DNA from: Streptomyces nigra
GTDB taxonomy: Bacteria > Actinomycetota > Actinomycetes > Streptomycetales > Streptomycetaceae
Assembly (NCBI RefSeq): GCF_003074055.1
Contig: NZ_CP029043.1
Span: forward strand, 1,116,001-1,180,000
DNA length: 64,000 nucleotides
Reading direction: 5' to 3'
A model generated the notes under the pieces. The model saw nothing but the letters and a program-made list of their open reading frames with translations, did not search any database and was not told the origin of the DNA. This document shows positions 26,701 through 35,423 of this stretch, piece after piece (position 1 is the first letter of the stretch; the number at the start of each line of letters is the position of its first letter). The position numbers and the translations under genes are program-made.

Positions 26701-26808
26701 GTCTTACAAGTCTTGCTGGTTTTACTGGTCCTGCTGGTCTTACTGGTCCTGCTGGTCTTACTGGTCTTACTGGTCTTACTGGTCTTACTGGTCCTGCCGG
26801 CCCTACTG
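26701..26808. repeat. Tandem 9-bp repeat (12 units) between ribAB and ribH
   Basis: Twelve consecutive 9-bp units of GTCTTACTG and close variants (GTCCTGCTG, GTTTTACTG and others) run from 26701 to 26808. Five units are exact (26737, 26755, 26764, 26773 and 26782 as start points). The last unit carries the ribAB stop codon (26803-26805), and the array ends 22 bp upstream of the ribH start. The unit has unusually high T for this genome. Copy-number change would shift ribH spacing in steps of nine. Confidence 0.95.
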
Positions 26809-28167
26809 CGTGGTGCAGGTGGACAGGGTGGTGGGGGCCGGGACCACGGGCTCGGGGTCCAGCCAGGGCAGGTCGTGCCCCATCCGGTCGCGCTTGGTGC
26901 GCAGGTACCGCAGATTGTGCTCGCCCGCCTGGACGGGCATCGGCTCCCGCTCGGCGACCTGGATGCCGTGGGCGAGCAGGGCGTCGGACTTGTCGGGGTT
27001 GTTGGTCAGCAGACGGACGCTGCGCACCCCGAGGTCGGCCAGGATGCGCGCGCCGGCGCCGTAGTCGCGGGCGTCGGCGGGCAGGCCGAGCTCCAGGTTG
27101 GCGTCGAGGGTGTCGCGGCCGCGCTCTTGAAGCTCGTAGGCGCGCAGCTTGGACATCAGGCCGATGCCCCGGCCCTCGTGGCCGCGCAGGTAGACGACGA
27201 CACCGCGGCCCTCCTCCTGGATGCGGTCCAGGGCGGCCTCCAGCTGGGGGCCGCAGTCGCAGCGCTGGGAGCCGAAGACGTCGCCGGTGAGGCATTCGGA
27301 GTGGACGCGGACCACGACGTCCTCGCCGTCGCCGATCTCGCCGTGGACGAGGGCGACATGCTCGACGCCGTCGACGGTGGAGCGGTAGCCGTAGGCGGTG
27401 AACGTGCCGTGGGCGGTGGGGAGATGGACCTCGGCCTCACGCCGGACGGTGGAGTCGGCGGCGAGCCGCTCGTCGTCCGGGGCGGTCGGCTCGACGGCCT
27501 TCGGGTGCTCGGCCTCGCGACGGTAGGCGACCAGGTCGGCGATGGAGACGATGGTCAGGCCGTGCTTGCGGGCGAACGGGATCAGCTCGGGCAGCCGCAG
27601 CATCTCGCCGTCCTCGCCGGCGATCTCCACGATGGCGCCGGCCGGGCGCAGTCCGGCGAGCCGGGCCAGGTCGACGGCGGCCTCGGTGTGTCCGTCGCGG
27701 ACGAGGACGCCGCCGGGCCGGGCGCGCAGCGGGAAGATGTGGCCGGGGCGGACGAGGTCCGACGGCTGGGCCGTGCCGCTCGCGAGGAGTTGCAGCGTGG
27801 TGGACCGGTCGGAGGCGGAGATGCCGGTGGTGACACCGTGTTCGGCCGAGGCGTCGACGGAGACCGTGAACGCCGTCTTCATCGACTCGGTGTTGTCCGC
27901 CACCATCTGCGGCAGTTCGAGCCGGTCGAGCTCGTCGGGCTCCATGGGCGCGCAGATCAGTCCGCGGCACTCGCTCATCATGAAGGCGACGATCTCGGGG
28001 GTCGCGTGTTCGGCGGCGATGACGAGGTCGCCCTCGTTCTCGCGGTCCTCGTCGTCGACGACCACGACGGGCCGGCCGGCCGCGATGTCGGCGATGGCGC
28101 GCTCGATCGGGTCGAGCCGCAGGTCCTCGGCGCTCTCGGCGCTGTACAGAATCGGTGCCGCGGTCAT
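26803..28167 (-). CDS. ribAB: Bifunctional DHBP synthase / GTP cyclohydrolase II
   Basis: A 454-residue fusion supplying both riboflavin precursors. The N-terminal DHBP synthase (about 1-215) has the acidic metal loop [10 protein letters not shown] (38-47) and the later [23 protein letters not shown]. The C-terminal GTP cyclohydrolase II (about 225-430) has [20 protein letters not shown] with the three zinc cysteines, and [10 protein letters not shown]. Both halves look intact. Its start overlaps the ribM stop as ATGA. The tail after residue 430 is Pro/Thr-rich and the stop lies in the edge of the tandem repeat. Confidence 0.97.
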   Translation of the reverse strand: MTAAPILYSAESAEDLRLDPIERAIADIAAGRPVVVVDDEDRENEGDLVIAAEHATPEIVAFMMSECRGLICAPMEPDELDRLELPQMVADNTESMKTAFTVSVDASAEHGVTTGISASDRSTTLQLLASGTAQPSDLVRPGHIFPLRARPGGVLVRDGHTEAAVDLARLAGLRPAGAIVEIAGEDGEMLRLPELIPFARKHGLTIVSIADLVAYRREAEHPKAVEPTAPDDERLAADSTVRREAEVHLPTAHGTFTAYGYRSTVDGVEHVALVHGEIGDGEDVVVRVHSECLTGDVFGSQRCDCGPQLEAALDRIQEEGRGVVVYLRGHEGRGIGLMSKLRAYELQERGRDTLDANLELGLPADARDYGAGARILADLGVRSVRLLTNNPDKSDALLAHGIQVAEREPMPVQAGEHNLRYLRTKRDRMGHDLPWLDPEPVVPAPTTLSTCTTQ

Positions 28168-28805
28168 GCCGGCGCTCCTTCCAGGACGGGCCGCGCGCCG
28201 TTGCGGGAGCGCAGCCACCAGTCGCGCATGCCCCACAGGACGAGTGCGCCGTAGATGACGTAGACGAAGCCGGAGAAGGCGTAGCCGTTGGCGAAGTTGA
28301 GGGGGACGCCGACGAGGTCGACGAGGAGCCAGGCGAACCAGAACTCGACCATGCCGCGCGCCTGGGCGTACATGGCGACGACGGTGCCGACGAAGATGTA
28401 GGCGTCGGGCCAGGGGTCCCAGGACAGGGTCGGGTACGCCCTGAACAGCAGCGCGACCCCGACGGTGCCGACGGCGGCGGCGCCGAGCATGGCCGCTCGC
28501 TCGGGCCAGGTGGCGAACCGGACGGCGATGTGGCCGTCCTCGCCGCGGCCCTTGCCGCGCTGCCACTGCCACCAGCCGTACAGGGCGACGACCATGACGA
28601 CGGCCTGCTTGCCGGCGCTGCCGGTGAGGTGCCCGAAGAAGGCGCCGAAGAGGATCAGTCCGGCGAGGAACTGCACGGGCCAGGTCCACAGGGAGCGCCG
28701 CCAGCCGAGGGCGAGGGCGGCCAGGCCGAAGAGGTTGCCGATCATGTCCGACCAGAGGATGTGCTGGCCGAACAGCGTGAAGGCCTCGGAGTTCAGGGAG
28801 TTCAC
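28164..28805 (-). CDS. ribM: RibM/PnuC-family transporter, probable riboflavin uptake
   Basis: A 213-residue PnuC-family membrane protein with about seven helices. It has family marks such as [22 protein letters not shown] at the front, [11 protein letters not shown] in the middle, [34 protein letters not shown] split near the C terminus, and [13 protein letters not shown]. Its place inside the FMN-riboswitch operon, with four-base overlaps at both ends, matches RibM (PnuX), shown to carry riboflavin in Streptomyces davaonensis and Corynebacterium. Nicotinamide riboside transport, the role of classical PnuC, is the alternative but less likely given the context. Confidence 0.9.
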   Translation of the reverse strand: MNSLNSEAFTLFGQHILWSDMIGNLFGLAALALGWRRSLWTWPVQFLAGLILFGAFFGHLTGSAGKQAVVMVVALYGWWQWQRGKGRGEDGHIAVRFATWPERAAMLGAAAVGTVGVALLFRAYPTLSWDPWPDAYIFVGTVVAMYAQARGMVEFWFAWLLVDLVGVPLNFANGYAFSGFVYVIYGALVLWGMRDWWLRSRNGARPVLEGAPA

Positions 28806-29419
28806 CGGGTGGCCGTCCCTTCGGAGGAGAGGCGGTCGCCCAGCATCCGCTCGACGTACTTGGCGATGACGTCGACCTCGAGGTTGACCGGGTCGCCGGG
28901 CCGCTTGTGGCCGAGCGTGGTCAGGTCGAGGGTGGTCGGGATGAGGCTGACGGTGAAGTAGTCGGGTCCGGCGTCGACGACGGTGAGGCTGATGCCGTCG
29001 ACGGTGATGGAGCCCTTCTCCACGACGTAGCGGGAGAGGTCCGCGGGGAGGGAGATCTTCACGATCTCCCAGTGCTCGGAGGGGGTGCGCTCCAGGACCT
29101 GACCGGTGCCGTCGACGTGTCCCTGGACGATGTGCCCGCCGAGCCGGTCGCCGACGGCGGTGGGCCGCTCCAGGTTGACGCGGGAGCCCACGGTGAGGGC
29201 GCCCAGGCTGGAGCGCTTGAGGGTCTCGGCCATGACGTCGGCGGTGAACTCGTCGCCCTCGTGGTCGACGACCGTGAGGCAGACGCCGTTGACCGCGATG
29301 GAGTCGCCGTGCTTGGCGCCCTCGGTGACGACGGGACCGCGCAGTCGGAAGCGACAGGCGTCACCGAGGGTCTCGACGGCCGTGACGTGGCCCAGCTCTT
29401 CGACGATTCCGGTGAACAC
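28802..29419 (-). CDS. ribE: Riboflavin synthase alpha chain
   Basis: A 205-residue riboflavin synthase that dismutates two lumazines to riboflavin. Two homologous barrel halves are visible, each with a lumazine-binding Lum motif ([12 protein letters not shown]... and ...[17 protein letters not shown]), plus [11 protein letters not shown] repeated as [14 protein letters not shown] at 29419 follows AGGAGG at 9-bp spacing. It is the first gene after the FMN riboswitch and overlaps ribM by GTGA. Confidence 0.97.
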   Translation of the reverse strand: MFTGIVEELGHVTAVETLGDACRFRLRGPVVTEGAKHGDSIAVNGVCLTVVDHEGDEFTADVMAETLKRSSLGALTVGSRVNLERPTAVGDRLGGHIVQGHVDGTGQVLERTPSEHWEIVKISLPADLSRYVVEKGSITVDGISLTVVDAGPDYFTVSLIPTTLDLTTLGHKRPGDPVNLEVDVIAKYVERMLGDRLSSEGTATR

Positions 29420-29568
29420 TTCCCGGGTCCTCCTGCCTCATAGGGGCACGGACTCCGGGGCTGCCGATGACGGCGGAATGGACGAGCGAGAACACCGGGG
29501 GCGACGCCGGACGAGGGTCCGCCCCTTGGACGAACCGGTACGGCGGCGCGCACACAGGCTCGCCCGCC

Positions 29569-29695
29569 GCGCACTGCCTCCCATCCGGACTTTAACCGTC
29601 GGTCCAGGAATTTCACCTGGTCAACCGGTCGCTGGAGGCGACCGGGTCGCGGACTGTAACCGCCGGTTCGGAATTTCACCGACCCCGGAGTGCGC
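29569..29695 (-). promoter_or_regulatory. FMN riboswitch (RFN element) of the riboflavin operon
   Basis: On the minus strand the P1 stem is GCGCACT (plus 29689-29695) with AGTGCGC (plus 29569-29575). Inside, the conserved core appears twice as GGTGAAATTCC and GTTA(C/A)AGTCCG, with a variable stem GACCCGGTCGC...GCGACCGG between. This is a complete FMN aptamer about 150 bp before ribE. A GC-rich hairpin just downstream (about 29535-29568) may be the expression platform. High FMN should reduce ribE-ribM-ribAB-ribH expression. Confidence 0.95.
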
Positions 29696-29835
29696 TGCTT
29701 GTGGTACATGGCCAGTGTGCCACGACCGGTGGGCGTCCATACGGGCGAAGGGTGTGGGGTGGCTCACAGGGCGCTTCGCTGGACTTTCCCGGCGGCCGGC
29801 GATGCCCTCAACTCCCATGTGCGCGAGCACGCTTG

Positions 29836-29880
29836 GGATTGGTCCATACCTATTGACGCTCTGGTCTAGTCCTCTCTACT
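29836..29880 (+). promoter_or_regulatory. Orphan chitinase-type promoter with dre repeats
   Basis: ATTGGTCCATACCT (29836-29849), TTGACG (29851-29856), TCTGGTCTAGTCCT (29858-29871) and TACTGT (29875-29880) reproduce the layout of the chitinase promoter at 12007-12049 almost base for base. No chitinase gene follows. The next gene (30091) encodes an NAD-binding protein. In S. coelicolor a chitinase (SCO1444) lies directly beyond ribE as I recall, so this looks like a promoter left after gene loss. Confidence 0.8.
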
Positions 29881-29930
29881 GTCAGCGGTGCGCGGCGGGG
29901 ACTCGGCGCCCTGCCGCCCCCACGAGAGCG

Positions 29931-29968
29931 CCCGGCGGCGGTGACGACGGCCCTTGCCCGCCGCCGGG
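29931..29968 (+). terminator. Terminator-like hairpin 50 bp after the orphan promoter
   Basis: CCCGGCGGCGG (29931-29941) and CCGCCGCCGGG (29958-29968) form a perfect 11-bp stem with a 16-nt loop. It may be the terminator that once followed a chitinase gene, now only about 50 bp after the promoter. A T-run (29988-29993) follows 19 bp later after a C-run. Confidence 0.65.
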
Positions 29969-30090
29969 TCTCCCCAACCGCCCCCCTTTTTTTCGTCCGC
30001 GGGATGTCACATCTCCCCGGGATGCTCCGTCGAGGACTGCGAGGGATGCTCCGAACCGGGAGTGTCCGCGTCGCGAAGGGGCTGAACACG

Positions 30091-30840
30091 ATGACCACGA
30101 TGCTGGTGACCGGCGGGACCGGAACGCTCGGCAGGCTCGTCACCGAGCGGTTGCGGGCGGACGGGCACGAGGTGCGGGTGCTCAGCCGGCACGCCCAGCC
30201 GTACGCCGTCGACCTGCGCAAGGGCGGGCCCGGTCTGGACGCCGCGATGGCGGGCGTGGACACGGTGGTGCACTGCGCCAGCTCGCCGAACGGCGGGGAC
30301 GAGGAGGCGGCGCGGCATCTGATCGCGGCCGCGCGCGGGGCCGGGGTGCGGCACCTCGTCTACATCTCGATCGTCGGCGTGGACCGGGTGCCGTTCGGCT
30401 ACTACCGGAGCAAGCACGCCGTGGAGCGGCTGGTCGAGGAGTCCGGGCTGGGCTGGACGGTACTGCGCGCGACCCAGTTCCACGATCTGCTCGCGCGGAT
30501 GCTGGGGGCGCTCGCCAAGCTGCCGGTCGTGCTGCTGCCGGCCCGGGTGAAGGACCAGCCGATCGAGGTGGCCGAGGTCGCGGACCGGCTGGCCGGACTG
30601 GCCGAGGGCGAGCCCGCCGGGCGGGTGGCGGACATCGGCGGCCCCGAGGTGCGCACCTTCGACTCGCTGGCCCGTTCCCACCTCAAGGCCACCGGCCGCA
30701 GGCGGCTCGTCGTGAGCGTGCCGCTGTGGGGCGCGGCGTACCGCGCCTTCCGCGCCGGCGGGCATCTCGCTCCGGAGCACGCGGTGGGCAAGGGGACGTT
30801 CGAGGAGTACCTGGACCGGCGGTCTGGCCATCGGGGCTAG
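30091..30840 (+). CDS. NAD(P)-binding protein, NmrA/atypical SDR type
   Basis: A 249-residue Rossmann-fold protein. TMLVTGGTGTLGRLV carries the dinucleotide-binding GxxGxxG, VVHCASSPNG and VYISIVGVDRVPFGYYRSKHAVE hold the SDR-like Ser/Tyr/Lys region, and LGWTVLRATQFHDLL is typical of NmrA-like proteins related to NAD(P)H-dependent quinone or flavin reductases and regulators. The substrate is unknown. ATG 30091 follows AAGGGG. An upstream frame to 29941 is open but not coding-like. The orphan chitinase promoter and its hairpin lie upstream, so expression may have changed from the ancestral state. Confidence 0.88.
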   Translation: MTTMLVTGGTGTLGRLVTERLRADGHEVRVLSRHAQPYAVDLRKGGPGLDAAMAGVDTVVHCASSPNGGDEEAARHLIAAARGAGVRHLVYISIVGVDRVPFGYYRSKHAVERLVEESGLGWTVLRATQFHDLLARMLGALAKLPVVLLPARVKDQPIEVAEVADRLAGLAEGEPAGRVADIGGPEVRTFDSLARSHLKATGRRRLVVSVPLWGAAYRAFRAGGHLAPEHAVGKGTFEEYLDRRSGHRG

Positions 30841-30900
30841 GTTCTCTCGGCTGGATCAGGCCGGGCTCGCGGCGTCTGGCATGATCCAGAACAAGAGACC

Positions 30901-32097
30901 CTAGGCACTCCGCCCTGGTGGCGCGAACAGCTCGTCCTGTGCCCGGTCCCGGGCCGTGAGGAGCGCGCCGCGCAGGACCGCGGTGCCGCCGAGGGCGCTC
31001 GGGCGCACCGCGGCCGGCAGCGGGGACATCCGCCGTACCCGCTCCTCGACCAGCGCGGCGAGCGGGGCGCCGCCGGCCTGCCCGACCTCACCGCCGAGCA
31101 CCACACAACCGGGGTCGAGGACGGCGACGACGGAGGCCACGCCCAGCGCGATCCGGTCCGCGAGGACGGCGAGGAAGCGCCCGGCGTCGCCGTCGTCGCC
31201 GGTCCGCGCCACCGCTTCTCCCACCAGGCGGGCGGCGTCCGGGGCGTGGGCGCCCTCGGCGGCCAATCCGTGCTCCGCCGCCAGCCGTGTGATCGCCGCC
31301 GAGCCCGCGAGCGAGTGGAAGCCGCCCGCGCAGTCGGTCGCCGACGGCAGTCCCGTCGTACCGGGCACCGGCAGGAAGCCGATCTCGCCGGTTCCGCCGG
31401 ACGCCCCGCGGCGCAGCTTCCCGTCGAGGACGACGGCGGCGCCGGTGCCGTGTCCGAGCCAGAGCAGGACGAAGGTGTCGCGGTCGTGGGCGGCGCCGTC
31501 GCGCTGTTCGGCGAGGGCGGCGAGGTTGGTCTCGTTCTCGACGCTGACGCGGGCGTCGGGAAAGCGCTCCTGGAGGGTGGCGACGAGGGCGCGGTGCCAC
31601 TGCGGCAGGCCCGAGGAGTCGCGCAGTTCGCCGCTGGCCGGGTCGATGAGGCCGGGGGCGCCGATGCCCACGGTGTGCGGCCGGTCCGCTCCGGCCTCCT
31701 TCACCGCGCGCTCGACGAGAGCCACCGCCCGCTCCACGGCGGGCCCGGTCCCGGTGTCGCCGCCGATGGGCACGGACGCCTCCGCGAGCACGGTGCCGAC
31801 CAGATCGGACACGGCCACCGCTACCCCCTCGGTACGGACGTCCAGCGCGGCGAGATGGGCACGACCGGCGACGATGCCGTACAGCTTGGCGTTGGGGCCG
31901 CGCCGCTGCTCGCCGGCCTCGCCGACGACGGTGATCAGCCCGGCGTCGGTCAGGCGCTCGACGAGGTCGGCCACGGTCGGCCGGGACAGCCCGGTCAGCT
32001 GCTTCAACTGTCCGGCCGTCAGTGGGCCTTCGCGCTGCAGCAGGCGCAGGGCGAGCCGGTCGTTGATGGCCCGGGCGGTGCTCGGGGATGCGGGCAT
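30901..32097 (-). CDS. ROK family transcriptional regulator, kinase motifs degenerate
   Basis: A 398-residue protein with an N-terminal winged helix (about 8-75; LALRLLQREGPLTAGQLKQLTGLSRPTVADLVERL in parts) and a ROK sugar-kinase-like domain. Several kinase hallmarks are altered. The phosphate loop reads DVRTEG instead of D(I/L)GGT, the catalytic Asp region reads ENETN rather than END.N, and the zinc motif CxCGxxGCxE is absent (TDCAGGFHSLAG). It should therefore sense a sugar without phosphorylating it. It diverges from an MFS gene across an inverted-repeat operator. Confidence 0.93.
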   Translation of the reverse strand: MPASPSTARAINDRLALRLLQREGPLTAGQLKQLTGLSRPTVADLVERLTDAGLITVVGEAGEQRRGPNAKLYGIVAGRAHLAALDVRTEGVAVAVSDLVGTVLAEASVPIGGDTGTGPAVERAVALVERAVKEAGADRPHTVGIGAPGLIDPASGELRDSSGLPQWHRALVATLQERFPDARVSVENETNLAALAEQRDGAAHDRDTFVLLWLGHGTGAAVVLDGKLRRGASGGTGEIGFLPVPGTTGLPSATDCAGGFHSLAGSAAITRLAAEHGLAAEGAHAPDAARLVGEAVARTGDDGDAGRFLAVLADRIALGVASVVAVLDPGCVVLGGEVGQAGGAPLAALVEERVRRMSPLPAAVRPSALGGTAVLRGALLTARDRAQDELFAPPGRSA

Positions 32098-32159
32098 GCC
32101 GGGATCCTTCCAGATCGGCGGGGCCGCGCGCGGCGGCGGGCGGCGCTCGGGCACTCTAT

Positions 32160-32182
32160 CTATCAGGCAGGGTTCCTGATAG
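32160..32182. promoter_or_regulatory. Inverted-repeat operator between ROK regulator and MFS gene
   Basis: CTATCAGG (32160-32167), 7 bp, CCTGATAG (32175-32182): a perfect 8-bp inverted repeat in the 132-bp divergent spacer. Its AT-rich character is unusual here and the position suits repression of both genes by the ROK protein. Confidence 0.7.
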
Positions 32183-32229
32183 TTTACGGCCGGACCGCGC
32201 GGACGCGGAGGCCAGGAGGGGGTCACTTC

Positions 32230-33450
32230 ATGGGTGGGACCGGTGGAAAGGTCTACGACCTGCGGGAGGTCAGGCGTGCCCGGTACGCCGTGGCCGCCGT
32301 CTTCGCCGCACACGGCGCCGTCACGGGGTCCTTCGCGACCCGGGTGCCGTGGATCCAGGACCACGCGGGGGTCAGCGCCGGCCAGCTCGGTCTCGCGCTG
32401 GCGTTCCCGGCGCTCGGCGCCTCCCTGGCGATGCCGCTCGCGGGCAGGATCAGCCACCGCTTCGGCGCCCGCAACGCGCTGCGCGGGCTGATGGCCCTGT
32501 GGACGCTGGCCCTGACCCTGCCCTCGCTGGCACCCGACCTGCTCACGCTCTGCGTGGCCCTGTTCCTGTTCGGCGCCACGGCGGGCATGGCGGACGTGGC
32601 GATGAACGCCCTCGGGGTCGAGGTGGAGGGCCGCCTGGGCCGCTCGATCATGTCCGGGCTGCACGGCATGTGGAGCGCGGGCGCCCTGATCGGCTCCGCG
32701 GCCGGCACCCTCGCGGCGCATCTGGGCTCGGACGCCCGCGTCCACCACGCGCTCGCGGCGGCCGTGCTGACGGTGCTCGGGGTGGCCGCCTGCCAGTGGG
32801 TGCTCGACCTGCAGGCCGCCGAGGACGAGGAGGCGCCGCCGCGGTTCGCGCTGCCTCCCCGGTCCGCGCTGCTGATCGGCGCGGTCGGGTTCTGCGCGGT
32901 CTTCGCGGAGGGCGCGAGCCTGGACTGGTCGGCGGTGTATCTGCGGGACCAGCTGGACACCTCGGCCGGCCTGGCGGCCGCGTGCACGACCGGCTTCACG
33001 CTCACGATGGCGATCGCCCGGATCGCCGGCGACCGGGTGGTGGACCGCTTCGGCTCGGTGCGCACGGTCCGGTTCAGCGGCGTCCTCGCCACGCTCGGCG
33101 GGCTGCTGGTCGTGGTCGCGGACGCGCCGGCCCTGGCGATGACCGGGTTCGCGCTGCTGGGCCTCGGGATCGCGGTGGTCGTGCCGCTGTGCTTCGCGGC
33201 GGCGGGCCGCAGCGGCTCGAACCCGTCCCTGGCCATCGCGGGCGTCGCGACCATCACCTACACCTCGGGGCTGGTCGCCCCCAGCGCGATCGGCGGGCTC
33301 GCCCAGCTGACCAGTCTGATGGTGTCCTTCTGCCTGGTCACGCTGCTCGCCTCGGGCCTGGCGCTGTTCGCGGGCGTCCTGCGCACCGCCGACCGCGACC
33401 GCCCGAAGGTCAGCCGCCCGGACGCAGCAGTTCGCGACCCGCGGCCCTGA
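32230..33450 (+). CDS. MFS transporter paired with a ROK regulator
   Basis: A 406-residue, 12-helix major facilitator. Helices begin AVAAVFAAHGAVTGSFATRVPWIQ. The DHAGVSAGQLGLALAFPALGA loop and ADVAMNALGVEVEG resemble the FucP-like/YbjJ branch. A sugar or sugar-derived substrate is suggested by the divergent ROK gene, by inference. The ATG at 32230 is preceded by AGGAGG. Its 3' end overlaps the convergent thioesterase gene by 41 bp. Confidence 0.87.
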   Translation: MGGTGGKVYDLREVRRARYAVAAVFAAHGAVTGSFATRVPWIQDHAGVSAGQLGLALAFPALGASLAMPLAGRISHRFGARNALRGLMALWTLALTLPSLAPDLLTLCVALFLFGATAGMADVAMNALGVEVEGRLGRSIMSGLHGMWSAGALIGSAAGTLAAHLGSDARVHHALAAAVLTVLGVAACQWVLDLQAAEDEEAPPRFALPPRSALLIGAVGFCAVFAEGASLDWSAVYLRDQLDTSAGLAAACTTGFTLTMAIARIAGDRVVDRFGSVRTVRFSGVLATLGGLLVVVADAPALAMTGFALLGLGIAVVVPLCFAAAGRSGSNPSLAIAGVATITYTSGLVAPSAIGGLAQLTSLMVSFCLVTLLASGLALFAGVLRTADRDRPKVSRPDAAVRDPRP

Positions 33451-33868
33451 ACTCCTCGCTCCACGGCGCCGGGCGCAGCGTCCTGGCGTCGAGCCGGACC
33501 AGCACCCGGCTGCCGTGCGCGTAGGTCATCGCGCCGTCGGCCGAGCAGAAGCGGAAGCCGTACGTCAGCCCGGTGGTGCCCAGCCGCTCCAGCCACAGGT
33601 GCACGGCGTAGGTGCCCGGCCTGGTCACCGGGGCCTCATAGGTGATGCGGAGTTCCTTGACGGCGTTGCAGGCGTCGCCCGCGGCCACCCAGTCGCCCTC
33701 GAAGCGGAAGCCGTGCTCGTGCCACAGCTCGGTCCAGGCCCGCTCGACCATCAGCGGGTAGCGCGCGTTGTGCAGCAGCCCGAGCGCGTCGAGGTCGTCG
33801 AAGTGCACGGTGACGGGCACGAGCCGGCCGTGGGACGGGGCGGACAGGGGCAGGGCTTCGGCGGTCAC
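33410..33868 (-). CDS. Hotdog-fold acyl-CoA thioesterase
   Basis: A 152-residue 4-hydroxybenzoyl-CoA thioesterase-like protein. VTVHFDDLDALGLLHNARYPLMVERAW contains the active-site Asp/His-Asn region of the YbgC/4HBT group, followed by ELRITYEAPVTRPGTYAVHLWLERLG and the central beta strands. It hydrolyses acyl-CoA, chain length unknown. It overlaps the MFS gene end to end and is divergent from the nucleobase permease gene. Confidence 0.9.
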   Translation of the reverse strand: MTAEALPLSAPSHGRLVPVTVHFDDLDALGLLHNARYPLMVERAWTELWHEHGFRFEGDWVAAGDACNAVKELRITYEAPVTRPGTYAVHLWLERLGTTGLTYGFRFCSADGAMTYAHGSRVLVRLDARTLRPAPWSEEFRAAGRELLRPGG

Positions 33869-34013
33869 GGCGGGACTCCCGGGGAGGTACTAGAAGATTC
33901 ACCCATCCTAAGCGGACGCTCAGAAGCCGAGGTGGCCCCGGGTCGGCGGCCCGGTCGGTGTACCCGACAATGGTCCGGCCCCCTCGTTCGCACGACGAAA
34001 GCGAAACCGCACC

Positions 34014-35423
34014 ATGGATCTCGGCGTCCGCTGGAAACTGCACGGCGACGGACGCACTCCGGCGCCCGGCGCCGTGGTCCGCCCCGACGAGCGGCTGTCC
34101 TGGCCGCGCACGGTCGGGCTCGGCGCCCAGCACGTGGTCGCGATGTTCGGCGCCAGTTTCGTGGCCCCGGTCCTCATGGGTCTCGACCCCAACCTGGCGA
34201 TCATGATGTCGGGTGTCGCGACCGTGATCTTCCTGCTGGCCACGCGCGGCCGGGTGCCCAGCTACCTCGGCTGCTCGCTGTCCTTCGTGGGCGTCGCGGC
34301 CGTCATCCGGGCGGACGGCGGGTCGAGCGCGGTCGTGACCGGCGCGGTCCTCGTGGTCGGCGCGGCGCTGTTCCTGGTCGGCCTGGCGGTGCAGCGGTTC
34401 GGGGCGCGGATCATCCACATCGCGATGCCGCCGATCGTGACCGGCGCGGTGGTGATGCTGATCGGCTTCAACCTCGCCCCCGTGACGGCCTCCACCTATT
34501 GGCCGCAGGACCAGTGGACGGCGCTGCTGGTGATGCTGTTCACCGGTCTGGCCGTGGTCTGCCTGCGCGGTTTCTGGTCCCGGATCGCGATCTTCCTGGG
34601 CCTGGTCCTCGGCTACGGCCTGTCCTGGGTGTTCGACCGGGTCTTCGGCCGTATCCACTCCGTCGACGCGAGCGGCAAGCTCACCGACCACTGGCGGCTC
34701 GACCTGTCCGGCGTCTCCCGCGCCGACTGGATCGGCCTGCCCGATCTGCACGGCCCGTCCTTCCAGTGGTCCGCGATCCTCGTCGCGCTGCCCGTGGTCA
34801 TCGCCCTGGTCGCCGAGAACGCCGGGCATGTCAAGGCCGTCGGCGAGATGACCGGCGACAACCTGGACGGCAAGCTGGGCACCGCGATCTCCGCGGACGG
34901 CGCCGCCTCGATGCTGTCCACCGCCGTGGGCGGCCCGCCCAACACGACGTACTCCGAGAACATCGGCGTGATGGCCGCGACCCGCGTCTACTCGACCGCC
35001 GCCTACTGGGCCGCCGCAGGCTTCGCCCTCCTCTTCGGGCTCTGCCCCAAGTTCGGCGCGGTCGTGGCCGCCGTCCCCGGCGGTGTCCTCGGCGGCATCA
35101 CCGTCATCCTCTACGGCATGATCGGCCTGCTCGGCGCGCAGATCTGGATCAACGCCAAGGTGGACCTGCGCAATCCGCTCAACCTGGTGCCGGCCGCCGC
35201 GGGCATCGTCATCGGCGTCGGCAACGTGACGCTGAAGATCACCGACACCTTCGAGCTGAGCGGTATCGCGCTGGGCACGCTCGTCGTCATCACCGGCTAC
35301 CACGCGCTGCGGGCGTTCGCCCCGGCGCATCTGCGGACGCAGCACCCGCTGCTCGACGAGGGCACGTCGTCGTACGACGAGGGCAACGCGGCCGGCGAGG
35401 GCCCTCAGCGCGCCAGCTCGTAG
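34014..35423 (+). CDS. NCS2 family nucleobase:cation symporter (uracil/xanthine permease)
   Basis: A 469-residue transporter of the NCS2 family with about 14 hydrophobic segments. Family signatures are AQHVVAMFGASFVAPVLMG (helix 1), FVALVAENAGHVKAV-like ALVAENAGHVKAVGEMTG for substrate binding, and VGGPPNTTYSENIGVMAATRV, a near-exact match to the uracil permease group. It imports uracil or another nucleobase with protons. No ribosome site is very strong, but the ATG at 34014 starts the conserved part well. Its end overlaps the convergent GH6 gene by 19 bp. Confidence 0.93.
   Translation: MDLGVRWKLHGDGRTPAPGAVVRPDERLSWPRTVGLGAQHVVAMFGASFVAPVLMGLDPNLAIMMSGVATVIFLLATRGRVPSYLGCSLSFVGVAAVIRADGGSSAVVTGAVLVVGAALFLVGLAVQRFGARIIHIAMPPIVTGAVVMLIGFNLAPVTASTYWPQDQWTALLVMLFTGLAVVCLRGFWSRIAIFLGLVLGYGLSWVFDRVFGRIHSVDASGKLTDHWRLDLSGVSRADWIGLPDLHGPSFQWSAILVALPVVIALVAENAGHVKAVGEMTGDNLDGKLGTAISADGAASMLSTAVGGPPNTTYSENIGVMAATRVYSTAAYWAAAGFALLFGLCPKFGAVVAAVPGGVLGGITVILYGMIGLLGAQIWINAKVDLRNPLNLVPAAAGIVIGVGNVTLKITDTFELSGIALGTLVVITGYHALRAFAPAHLRTQHPLLDEGTSSYDEGNAAGEGPQRASS

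Noticed and set aside
26701..26808. CRISPR-like array
   Set aside because: Units are contiguous 9-mers without unique spacers, and no cas genes are present.
26482..28254. Plus-strand frame with a long Leu-Leu-Val repeat, resembling a membrane segment
   Set aside because: The repeat is the translation of the 9-bp tandem array. The rest is antisense to ribAB and has no protein-like composition.
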